Of a stretch of DNA of 64,000 nucleotides, positions 57,000 through 64,000 are shown in pieces. The stretch lies in assembly GCF_023273855.1 (NCBI RefSeq), contig NZ_CP096884.1, forward strand, positions 124,001 through 188,000. The letters are read 5' to 3'. Source of the stretch: Seonamhaeicola sp. ML3. GTDB taxonomy: Bacteria > Bacteroidota > Bacteroidia > Flavobacteriales > Flavobacteriaceae. A program made the position numbers and the translations under genes. Every line of letters begins with the position of its first letter. The first letter of the stretch is position 1. The notes below the pieces were generated by a model. The model had not been told where the DNA came from. It saw nothing but the letters and a program-made list of their open reading frames with translations, and searched no databases.

Positions 57000-57491
57000 A
57001 TGACGAACACATTGAAATATTTAGGTCTAATTATAATATTTTCCATTATCGGATTTATAATTCGAGATTTGTTTTTTGACTTTTCGCATTCTCAAATAAC
57101 CAACGAAACTATAATTATTGGAAACAGAACCGCTAGCGGACAATTTTACTCTCATATTTTATTCGCATTATCAATCGGAATTATTCCACTATTCTATCTG
57201 ATTATAAAAAAAATTACGAAAATTAACTTTTTGAATAAAGGTTTAATTTCGTTTGGAATAATCGTTATTTGTGGAGTTTCACTATGGTTATTCAGAACAT
57301 TTCAGTTAAAAAACAGATTTCAAAATATATCTGATTTTTATAATGGAAGTGAAATTAAAACAGAACTCAATTTTAGCACTATGAGTTTGAATAGTCTGAA
57401 TTTTGGACTTTACTTATTCTTAGGTTTTATAATCGGAACAATATTGAGTATTTTGATTTTCAAGAATAAAAACAAAACAACAGTAGTATAA
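57000..57491 (+). CDS. Orphan four-helix membrane protein
   Basis: A 163-residue protein with four hydrophobic segments: ~7-25 (LGLIIIFSIIGFIIRDLFF), ~50-70, ~80-100 (LISFGIIVICGVSLWLF) and ~137-155 (GLYLFLGFIIGTILSILIF), and a short basic tail. I do not recognise the family. It is even more AT-rich than its neighbours, its ATG is only 10 bases from a putative cassette boundary, and it is followed by an attC-like element. These signs suggest a recently acquired gene. Function unknown. Confidence 0.6.
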   Translation: MTNTLKYLGLIIIFSIIGFIIRDLFFDFSHSQITNETIIIGNRTASGQFYSHILFALSIGIIPLFYLIIKKITKINFLNKGLISFGIIVICGVSLWLFRTFQLKNRFQNISDFYNGSEIKTELNFSTMSLNSLNFGLYLFLGFIIGTILSILIFKNKNKTTVV

Positions 57492-57496
57492 AAAAC

Positions 57497-57632
57497 GTAT
57501 GGTAACAAAGTGTAAAAATAATTGCTTGGTTCTTGCCTACTCGGAAAATCCTGCAGATTTTCCTCTGGTTCGTTCCTTTTTTGCTAAGTTAGTTGCTTAA
57601 CCACGCAACTATCCTTACACAAACCGTTAAAC
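57497..57632 (+). other. attC-like imperfect palindrome
   Basis: Nested pairings: GTGTAA with TTACAC (57510-57515, 57615-57620), ttgcttggtt with aaccacgcaa (57522-57531, 57599-57608, one mismatch), and an apical stem GGAAAATC/GATTTTCC (57543-57550, 57556-57563). Outer arms GGTAAC and CGTTAAAC flank unpaired spacers, as in attC sites. Confidence 0.45.
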
Positions 57633-57686
57633 GAACCTCTAAAAAAACAAATAACTTTCTAATAATAGTATTGCTAGCAAATAAGT

Positions 57687-57768
57687 GCGTTAAGGATTGA
57701 GGCATTTGTTGAAGCTCCTCGACGCAGGAGAGAGCGACTGCCGAAAGCCTGACCCGATAGGGGAACGC
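57687..57768 (+). ncRNA. Candidate structured RNA
   Basis: Stretch closed by GCGTT/AACGC (57687-57691 with 57764-57768) with an inner hairpin CTCCT/AGGAG (57716-57730) and GC-rich, A-poor sequence unlike the AT-rich flanks. Similar strings (tgcgttaaggattga ... aacgccc) recur in flavobacterial genomes as I recall, but I cannot name the Rfam family with confidence. Confidence 0.3.
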
Positions 57769-57779
57769 CCAAATAAAAA

Positions 57780-57860
57780 TGAGACCCTGAAACGAGACTT
57801 CGACTGCGCTCAGTCTGACAGTTCGGGAAGAGAGGTTCCCGCCTTCATGGGTGGGAATAA
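57780..57860. repeat. Dispersed repeats (classes C, B and degenerate A)
   Basis: gagaccctgaaacgaga (class C, left part), cttcgactgcgctcagtctg (class B) and a decayed class A copy (ttcccgccttcatgggtggg). They fill the space up to the beta-barrel gene's end. Confidence 0.6.
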
Positions 57861-57873
57861 CAAAAAAGGTGTA

Positions 57874-59604
57874 TTAAAAATCAAACTTAAAAGTAGCTCC
57901 AGCTAAAAACTGGATACTTTGTACCGGGAAATTTTGCCAGCGTTGGTAAGTGTTATTCGCTATGTTATTCGCTTTGGCAAACACCGAAATCTTTTCATTA
58001 ACATGATATCCTAAATGCGCATTGGCATCAAAATAACTATCCAATACCACCGTAAACGGAGACGCTACTGTAATACCATCATTTAAAAAGAATTGATCCT
58101 TTCTTTCCCCCACATAAAATAAATTGGCTCCCGTAAACCAGTGTTCATCAATTTGGTAATCCATAAATAACGCCCCTATAAAATCTGGCAAGTTCCAAGC
58201 TTCGGCTTCATTATCGGTAGAATAACTAAAGTATTCGGCTTTAACGCCTAGCTTAAAGTTTCGGTTTACATCGACGTTAATTTCTCCAGCTACTCCAAAT
58301 GTATCGACATTATCGTAGGCTATCCCAAATGAATTCCCATAAGAATAGGCCTGATCGGTCATTAAAGTAATGTCATTATTCTTAAACAGGGCTTTATTTC
58401 TATCGGCTTTATAGAGTCCGTTAATATTATAGCTCATATTACTGGATAGCTTCCCTTTTAAACCAATATAAGCGTTGTATTGTTGGTCTGTTGGCATCAC
58501 CAATAACGTTGGTGACACAAAAGGATTTTCCGATGCAAAATCGAAATACGAGTTTTGGATGAGTCCGCCTTCAATACCACCGTAGGCAATCAGGACATCA
58601 TTAACCAATCTGTAGGTTGCCGTTACATTCGGATAGATATAAAACTTGCTTTCCTTAGATTCTGAATCTCTTAAATAAGCTGCAGTAACACCCACGTTTA
58701 CGGTTAAATCGTCTTGTTTCATTTCATAGGTGGGAGCAGCGCTTACTATAAAATTTCCATAATTCAGTTCTTCATTGAGTTCATAACTTCTATCGAACGT
58801 GCCTTTCAAATAATCGAATTTAAAAGAGGTTGAAATCTCTTCTCTATCTATCGGAATGTCAATTTTTGTACTAACCAAAAACCTATTTTCTCCAGAACCT
58901 TGGTTGTCCCCAAAACGTCTAAAAAAGAAATTCCCGGAGTTAATATAAGTATCTTCAAAAGTTATATCACCTCCAAAATAGGCATCGTAAAAGGCGTGTT
59001 CCTCATCAATAGCATCATTCATGGCTGTATCAACAAAAGAGGGCGCAACACCATACCAATTATACATTTGGTGCTTAAAACCGGCTTCAACGTTCCATGA
59101 TAAATCCCGTAACCTGGTTGAATAATTGACATTCACCTTCGAGATTGAAAAATCATCATCAAAAGACACCCCATCGATACCACCTTGCGACGAATTATGA
59201 CTTACGTAACCACCAATACTTTCGTTTCTGCTAATGGCATGATTTAAATAAACTTCGCCTAAAATAGTGGTATAAGTCCCAACGCCAATGGTAGCATAAT
59301 TGTCAAACAGTTTTGTTGGTTTTCGTTTCTCAACCACGGCCGCTTTACCTTTGGCAGGAGTGAATGTTGAAGCTACTGGAAACGAAAATATATTATACTT
59401 CACGTCCTTTTTATGCGCTGTAGTTTCATCTTCTAAACTCGGAATTTCTTTCACTTTAAAGGCATCTGAAATGGATGGCGTATAAGGTTTCACTACATCG
59501 ATAACACCTGTGTTAATGGTGTCTTTGTCCCTTTTCTGAGCAGAAATAAAGGTGACACTTAAAATAGTAATGATGCTTAATATATGTTTTATCTGCTTGC
59601 GCAT
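57874..59604 (-). CDS. TonB-receptor-like outer-membrane beta-barrel without plug
   Basis: A 576-residue exported protein with a signal peptide (ending SVTFISAQ). The mature protein shows alternating amphipathic strands throughout and ends in SIQFLAGATFKFDF, the aromatic C-terminus of outer-membrane barrels. No TonB box and no plug domain (~120-residue N-terminal module) are present, and the length is well below that of TonB-dependent receptors. So it is a barrel of TonB-receptor ancestry that has lost energy coupling, or a different porin type. It follows a 1009-residue TPR protein on the same strand after 160 bases; the two probably form a functional pair. Confidence 0.8.
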   Translation of the reverse strand: MRKQIKHILSIITILSVTFISAQKRDKDTINTGVIDVVKPYTPSISDAFKVKEIPSLEDETTAHKKDVKYNIFSFPVASTFTPAKGKAAVVEKRKPTKLFDNYATIGVGTYTTILGEVYLNHAISRNESIGGYVSHNSSQGGIDGVSFDDDFSISKVNVNYSTRLRDLSWNVEAGFKHQMYNWYGVAPSFVDTAMNDAIDEEHAFYDAYFGGDITFEDTYINSGNFFFRRFGDNQGSGENRFLVSTKIDIPIDREEISTSFKFDYLKGTFDRSYELNEELNYGNFIVSAAPTYEMKQDDLTVNVGVTAAYLRDSESKESKFYIYPNVTATYRLVNDVLIAYGGIEGGLIQNSYFDFASENPFVSPTLLVMPTDQQYNAYIGLKGKLSSNMSYNINGLYKADRNKALFKNNDITLMTDQAYSYGNSFGIAYDNVDTFGVAGEINVDVNRNFKLGVKAEYFSYSTDNEAEAWNLPDFIGALFMDYQIDEHWFTGANLFYVGERKDQFFLNDGITVASPFTVVLDSYFDANAHLGYHVNEKISVFAKANNIANNTYQRWQNFPVQSIQFLAGATFKFDF

Positions 59605-59764
59605 ATTTTTTAATTTTCTATTGACGATTGATAATTGACTATTTTTCTCGCAAAGGCGCTATGACGCAAAGTTTCAAAGTTTATACTGCTTACTGTTGAC
59701 CAAAAACTGCTTACTGCATGTGATTGCTTGTAACTGCTTACTGAAAACTGCGACTGCATACTAA
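59605..59764. repeat. Intergenic degenerate short repeats
   Basis: This gap holds actgcttactg three times (59685, 59706 and 59733), a tctcgcaaaggcgctatgac motif, and ttgacgattgataattgact, similar to the tRNA-Gly/Tyr spacer (gattgacgatttacaat). No gene is seen. Confidence 0.6.
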
Positions 59765-62700
59765 TTATTCAGGTTGAATGGATGAATTGGTTTTCGCTTC
59801 TTCTGCTTTTATTTTGCTTAATGCTTCTTTGGCTTCATCTACCACATCTTCAAACTCAGCAAAATTTTCAATGACACTTTCCAAAATATAAGTAGCTTGA
59901 AAGGCGTCATTTAAAGCATAAAAGTTCTTGGCCATAATTAACAAACCTTTGGCACTGTAGTACTTATATCCTGAATAGTCTTTGGCCAGCTTCTGAACCG
60001 ATTTATTAGAGTCTTCGTGCTTACCCTCTTTGTTTTTGAAATAAGCGTTGTAATAAAGCGCTTCGGCTGCAGTTTCTCCAGAAGCTACTTTTTCTACTTG
60101 TGCATAAGCCGATTTTGCTTTGTCTTCATCACCCGTTTTAATTGCCGAACGCGCTATAATTATATAGGCATCGCTCTTAATTTTATTATCAATTTTTGAA
60201 CTATTCAAAACTTTTTCGGCATATGAAACAGCTTCAGCATAATTTTCTAACTGATAGTTTGCTTTCATCAAATTAGATTGTGCAAAAACTACATTTTGTG
60301 GAAAATTTGCCTCCTCCTCTAAACGTTGTAACAACGGAATGGCTTGTTTCCAAACTTTTTCTTCCAAATAATATTGCGATAAACGAGACAGTGCTTCTTC
60401 GGAATATTCATTTTGAGATGTTTCAACAATGTACTTATAGTGCGGAGCGGCATTAGCAACCAAACCTTTCTTGTAGTATAATTGTCCTAAATAAAAATGC
60501 GATTGAAGAATATGTAATCCGTTAGGAAACTCATTCACATAGTTGTTAAACTGCTTAATGGCTCTATCTGTATTGCCATCTAAATATTGCTTTTCTGCAG
60601 CCGTATAAGAGGCATTATCTAACTCAGAATCTGTAACTTCAACATAATCCAAGGTCCTCACCCAATTGGCATAATCATCAACACGACCTAAATCGATATA
60701 AATCAATTTAGCAGTAGAGACGGCCTGAACTGCTTCTGGAGTACCCGGATAATTTCCCGCAACTTTTTTGAATTTGGTTAGGGCTCTTTCGTTTTCATTA
60801 CCGTTGTAATACACCAAACCTTGCCTTAATAAAGCCTTAGGTACAAAGCTGCTCATTTTATATTCTGAACTTAAACGGTCGTAAACCTTCATGGCTTTAT
60901 TCGTTTCATTGGCCTTTACATAAGCATTACCCAATTCGTACATGGCATCATCACGAAGTTTAGATTTTGGATAATCTGAAATAAACTCTTCCAGCTCCTT
61001 AATCTTTTTTGATGATTGTCCCAAATAACCAACACTAATAGCCTTTTGGAATGCGGGATAATCTGAATCTATTTCACCCACTTTTATAGCATTGCTATAG
61101 GCTTTTATGGCTAAACTGTAGTTACTGCTTACAAAGTGTGCGTCGCCCAAACGCAAGTAAGCATCATTCAATCTGACTTTGTCATCCTTTTTGTTAGAAA
61201 TAAACTGATTAAAATGTTCAGTCGCTTTGGCATAGTTCTTCAACTTAAAATAAGTATATGCCAAATTATAGTCTAGATTCTCCATTTCTGGAGTGTTAGC
61301 CCCTGCTAATTGAAATTCCTTAAACCCAACCAATGCATCATCGTAATTGGTTAAGTTATAATCGGCTTCAGCTTTCCAAAATGTGGCTCTCGAAGTAAAT
61401 TTATCATCTCGTGGTTCTTTTAGAGATTCATCGAACATCGATTCTGCTTCCAAATATTGGTTGTCATTGTACAACTCTATACCTCTGTAAAAAGCCACTT
61501 TTTGATAAGCCACTTTGTTTTCAAAACTCTTTTTACCTTCTAATAATTTCAGAGCTTCCTTATAATTTTTAGAAGTTATGTAAGAGTCTATCAATAGTGT
61601 TTCGATTTCTTCTTTATATTGAGTATCCGGATATTTTTCTAAATAACCTGCCAATACTTGTGGCGCCGATTGGTAAGGATTTCCTATTTCATAACTAATC
61701 TTGGCGTAATTTAACCAAGCATCCTCCTGTATTTTTAAATCGTAATCCATTTGAGAAGCATATCTAAAGGCATTCAAGGCTTCTTGTTTTTTGCCTAAAT
61801 TGATATAGCTTTCTCCTAAATGATAGTAAGCATTTTGGGCAATACCATTATTGCCTCCTATTATTTTATTGAATTCTGAAATCGCTTTTTCATAATCCTT
61901 TTGTTTGTAATGCGCATAGCCCAATTGGTAGAAATCGGTATTATTCCACTTTGCTGTTCTATCACGTTTACCTTTTTTGCCTTTATAGGCTGTTAGATAT
62001 GGAATTGCAGCCGCGTATTCTTCTAGATTGAAATAACTCTCGCCAATAATTTTAGACAGTTCCGAAATTTCTTCTTCATTACTTTCCGGCAATCGCTCTT
62101 TGGCTAACGCTATGGCTTTCTCAAAATTCCCAAGTTTGAAATTTAAATCGGCTTGATAATAAGATAGTTTCTCTTTGTAGCGTTCCTGGTTACTTACTTG
62201 GTCAAAGTATTCGTTTGCCTTATCGTAATCGTCACCTTCATAGGCCATAAAACCAATGTAATATTTAGCTTGAGAACCATATTCCTGTGAACTTTCAACT
62301 CTCGATAAATATTTCTTGGCATCTCTGTACTGCTTGGTAGAAAAAGCCGAATAACCATTATTGAAATTGAATTTTTCTTTCTCCTTTCTAGCCAAGGCAT
62401 TTTCATCTACTTTATTATACCACTTTCGAGCATGAGCATATTTTGAGTTCTCGAAATAATAATCGGCTACGTCAACAAAAGCCGTATTTCGCTTGGTGCT
62501 AGTGGGGTATTCTTTAACAAAATCTTCTACTAACTGGTCAGCATTTTGCTGATTCAGCCTAACTGCACAATTGGCTATATAATAGGCACAGTCAGATTGT
62601 AAAATGGGGACCTCTGCAGTTTTTTGAACATTCCCAAACAACGATTGAGCTGCTAAATATTGCTGGTTATTATAAAGCGACAAAGCCTTTTGATAATCAA

Positions 62701-62794
62701 CCATATTATTGGTGTAAGCTGCTGATTGCTGTGCTAAAAGAGGAAGACCAAAACAGATAGCTACTAGAAGTGAAACGATACTTTTTTTAGTCAT
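59765..62794 (-). CDS. Large periplasmic TPR protein
   Basis: A 1009-residue exported protein with signal peptide MTKKSIVSLLVAICFGLPLLAQ (split: cleavage after LLAQ). From ~30 to ~985 it consists almost wholly of tetratricopeptide repeats, at least twenty (e.g. AQNAYYHLGESYINLGKKQE, VRLNDAYLRLGDAHFVSSNY, DDAMYELGNAYVKANETNKA). Some are of the Tol-Pal YbgF/BamD kind. It lacks a C-terminal T9SS signal and a lipobox, so it is likely soluble in the periplasm or bound to a partner, presumably the barrel encoded next. A -7 box (TATCTTTG, 62821-62828) lies upstream. Its exact function is unknown. Confidence 0.87.
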   Translation of the reverse strand: MTKKSIVSLLVAICFGLPLLAQQSAAYTNNMVDYQKALSLYNNQQYLAAQSLFGNVQKTAEVPILQSDCAYYIANCAVRLNQQNADQLVEDFVKEYPTSTKRNTAFVDVADYYFENSKYAHARKWYNKVDENALARKEKEKFNFNNGYSAFSTKQYRDAKKYLSRVESSQEYGSQAKYYIGFMAYEGDDYDKANEYFDQVSNQERYKEKLSYYQADLNFKLGNFEKAIALAKERLPESNEEEISELSKIIGESYFNLEEYAAAIPYLTAYKGKKGKRDRTAKWNNTDFYQLGYAHYKQKDYEKAISEFNKIIGGNNGIAQNAYYHLGESYINLGKKQEALNAFRYASQMDYDLKIQEDAWLNYAKISYEIGNPYQSAPQVLAGYLEKYPDTQYKEEIETLLIDSYITSKNYKEALKLLEGKKSFENKVAYQKVAFYRGIELYNDNQYLEAESMFDESLKEPRDDKFTSRATFWKAEADYNLTNYDDALVGFKEFQLAGANTPEMENLDYNLAYTYFKLKNYAKATEHFNQFISNKKDDKVRLNDAYLRLGDAHFVSSNYSLAIKAYSNAIKVGEIDSDYPAFQKAISVGYLGQSSKKIKELEEFISDYPKSKLRDDAMYELGNAYVKANETNKAMKVYDRLSSEYKMSSFVPKALLRQGLVYYNGNENERALTKFKKVAGNYPGTPEAVQAVSTAKLIYIDLGRVDDYANWVRTLDYVEVTDSELDNASYTAAEKQYLDGNTDRAIKQFNNYVNEFPNGLHILQSHFYLGQLYYKKGLVANAAPHYKYIVETSQNEYSEEALSRLSQYYLEEKVWKQAIPLLQRLEEEANFPQNVVFAQSNLMKANYQLENYAEAVSYAEKVLNSSKIDNKIKSDAYIIIARSAIKTGDEDKAKSAYAQVEKVASGETAAEALYYNAYFKNKEGKHEDSNKSVQKLAKDYSGYKYYSAKGLLIMAKNFYALNDAFQATYILESVIENFAEFEDVVDEAKEALSKIKAEEAKTNSSIQPE

Positions 62795-63020
62795 TGACTA
62801 TTCGTTTTTTAATTTGGAATCAAAGATAAATTAATACAAACCCTATAACGAAATAATCGTGCCATAATTATAAACCGAGTTATTAAATGTGAAAAAGACC
62901 TAAGATAAAAGTGTCTTTTTAAGTAGTTGAAACCTCCAAAACATATTTTTGAGATTTGGAGTTTGGGTTTTGATTTTTTTAACAATACATTTACCAAACT
63001 ATAAACCACTTTTTAATTAT

Positions 63021-63704
63021 ATGTCAAATCCTATTTTACAATTGAAAGACGCTTCTATTTATCAAGGAGATAGCTTAGTGCTTTCTAATGTCAATGTTGA
63101 AATAAACAAAGGCGAATTTGTGTATTTAATAGGAAAAACGGGAACAGGAAAAAGTAGTTTTATGAAAACACTTTATGGTGACTTGCCCCTAAAAGAAGGC
63201 GAAGGCCATATCGTTGATTATAACTTGAAACAATTAAAGGAAAAAGACATTCCTTTTTTAAGGCGAAAACTTGGGGTCGTTTTTCAAGACTTCAAATTAC
63301 TAACAGATAGAACGGTTAACGACAACCTGCTTTTTGTACTAAAAGCTACGGGCTGGAAAGACAGGGATAAAATGAATACGCGTGTCGCAGAAGTTCTTGA
63401 AAAAGTGGATATGAAAACTAAAGGTTTTAAATTCCCTCATGAGCTCTCAGGTGGTGAGCAACAACGTATAGCTATAGCAAGAGCTTTGTTAAATAACCCT
63501 GAGCTCATTCTTGCCGATGAACCTACAGGAAATTTAGACCCTCAAACAAGTGTAGAAGTCATGAAAGTTCTTCAAGATTTAAATAAAAATGGCAACACTA
63601 TTTTAATGGCAACTCACGATTATGCACTTTTATTAAAATATCCGAGCAAAACCTTAAAGTGCGATGACAATCAGGTTTATGAAGTTGTGCAGAAGAAAGG
63701 TTAG
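63021..63704 (+). CDS. ftsE: Cell-division ABC transporter ATPase FtsE
   Basis: A 227-residue ABC ATPase. Walker A GKTGTGKSS (~residues 36-44), Q-loop FQDFKLL, signature LSGGEQQRIAIARALL, Walker B LILADEP and H-loop ATHDYALL are complete. The short size, DFKLLTDRTVNDNL and the C-terminus match FtsE, which with FtsX couples the divisome to peptidoglycan hydrolases. I start it at ATG 63021 (MSNPILQLKD); a frame from 62949 adds 24 odd residues. FtsX is not adjacent, and no ftsX is in the window. Confidence 0.9.
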   Translation: MSNPILQLKDASIYQGDSLVLSNVNVEINKGEFVYLIGKTGTGKSSFMKTLYGDLPLKEGEGHIVDYNLKQLKEKDIPFLRRKLGVVFQDFKLLTDRTVNDNLLFVLKATGWKDRDKMNTRVAEVLEKVDMKTKGFKFPHELSGGEQQRIAIARALLNNPELILADEPTGNLDPQTSVEVMKVLQDLNKNGNTILMATHDYALLLKYPSKTLKCDDNQVYEVVQKKG

Positions 63705-63710
63705 TTCATT

Positions 63711-64000
63711 ATGTATGCTACCTTAAAAAAATATCTCAAATTTATAATTCCTCATAAATTCCTTTTTAAAAACGAAATCTTCTTTCGATATTTTTATAGT
63801 ATCTTTTTTTGGGGAAATAAACACCAGTGCAATGTCTGCAACAAAAAACTACGTAAGTTCATTACATTAAAAAATTCTGATTTGTTATGTCTATCTTGTG
63901 GAAGTCTTTCAAGAAATAGGCGGTTATGGAACCTACTAAATACTGAAAATTCAATTAATGGTAACATTCTTCATTTTTCACCTTCTAGAAGTCTATTTAG
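63711..64000 (+). CDS. Methyltransferase with N-terminal zinc ribbon (partial, 5' end)
   Basis: The frame opens at ATG 63711, 6 bases after ftsE, and stays open to the window's end (96 codons). The N-terminus has a CNVC...CLSC zinc-ribbon pattern (HQCNVCNKKLRKF, then LLCLSCGSLSRNRRLW), and the last residues seen, ILHFSPSRSLF, match the start of the SAM domain in a group of Bacteroidota class I methyltransferases with this ribbon. The catalytic part lies outside the window. Probably co-transcribed with ftsE. Confidence 0.65.
   Translation, partial: MYATLKKYLKFIIPHKFLFKNEIFFRYFYSIFFWGNKHQCNVCNKKLRKFITLKNSDLLCLSCGSLSRNRRLWNLLNTENSINGNILHFSPSRSLF

Larger units (their letters stand above)
56981..57632 (+). 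mobile_element. Possible cassette-like unit around an orphan membrane gene
   Basis: The orphan gene (57000-57491) is bracketed by GTTACCATAC (56981-56990) and its reverse complement GTATGGTAAC (57497-57506). After the second comes a foldable element ending in GTTAAAC (57626-57632), the form of an attC core site (GTTRRRY). One gene, a very short leader and a terminal foldable site is the layout of an integron cassette. No integrase is in the window, so the class is tentative. Confidence 0.35.

Noticed and set aside
57697-57906. 69-codon plus-strand frame
   Set aside because: It runs through the structured stretch, dispersed repeats and into the end of the barrel gene on the other strand; composition is not coding-like.

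Overview
The window is chromosomal DNA of a marine-type member of the Flavobacteriaceae (Bacteroidota). The evidence is an AT-rich genome, promoters of the Bacteroidota type (TTTG/TTG, about 19-21 bases, then TAnnTTTG), almost no Shine-Dalgarno sites except at rpsU, a giant type IX secretion (T9SS) adhesin with its PorP/SprF partner, many family proteins typical of flavobacteria (DUF3467, DUF2851, DUF819, DUF4369, DUF6249), and an RNA polymerase/ribosomal protein cluster in the usual order. I cannot name the genus.

Layout. 1-8.8 kb: small metabolic genes (end of an iron alcohol dehydrogenase, VOC protein, WYL regulator, MOSC protein, sterol-desaturase-like hydroxylase, DUF985 cupin), an ECF sigma/anti-sigma pair facing a DUF6249 membrane protein, a VanX-type D,D-dipeptidase, a DUF819 transporter and a DUF4369 lipoprotein. 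8.8-10.2 kb: isolated tRNA-Thr, a pterin synthase and isopentenyl diphosphate isomerase. 10.3-25.6 kb: one leftward unit of a 4110-residue repeat adhesin, a PorP/SprF outer membrane protein and an OmpA/PD40 protein, resembling the SprB-SprF gliding arrangement. 25.8-28.2 kb: release factor 3, a small Fe-S protein, a DUF3467 protein. 28.3-41.6 kb: the leftward information cluster tRNA-Thr, Tyr, Gly, Thr, tuf, tRNA-Trp, secE, nusG, rplK, rplA, rplJ, rplL, rpoB, rpoC. 41.8-49.8 kb: hpf, xerC, rpsU, acyl-CoA dehydrogenase, a helix-hairpin-helix protein, a sodium:amino acid symporter, a K+ channel, a PspC protein and a DUF2851 protein. 49.8-57 kb: envelope and lipid genes (FtsX-like permease, DUF1343 muramidase, glycerophosphodiesterase, a second sterol-desaturase-like protein, YkgJ protein, methyltransferase). 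57-57.9 kb: an orphan membrane gene inside a cassette-like unit, then a structured intergenic stretch. 57.9-64 kb: a plug-less beta-barrel with a 1009-residue TPR protein, then ftsE and the start of a zinc-ribbon methyltransferase.

Most notable signals: (1) two mirror-image ECF promoters (TGTAACCT-N13-GTCGTC on each strand) between the sigma gene and the DUF6249 gene, suggesting a closed autoregulated module; (2) a GC-rich island of about 2.9 kb (seven DUF11 repeats) with abrupt edges inside the AT-rich adhesin gene, bounded by two near-identical 0.84 kb direct repeats 2070 bases apart; (3) short palindromic elements dispersed through intergenic DNA, two of which lie in frame inside the DUF1343 coding sequence; (4) an attC-like foldable element behind an orphan membrane gene; (5) a strong Shine-Dalgarno on rpsU only. 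No CRISPR array, insertion sequence or prophage is visible.
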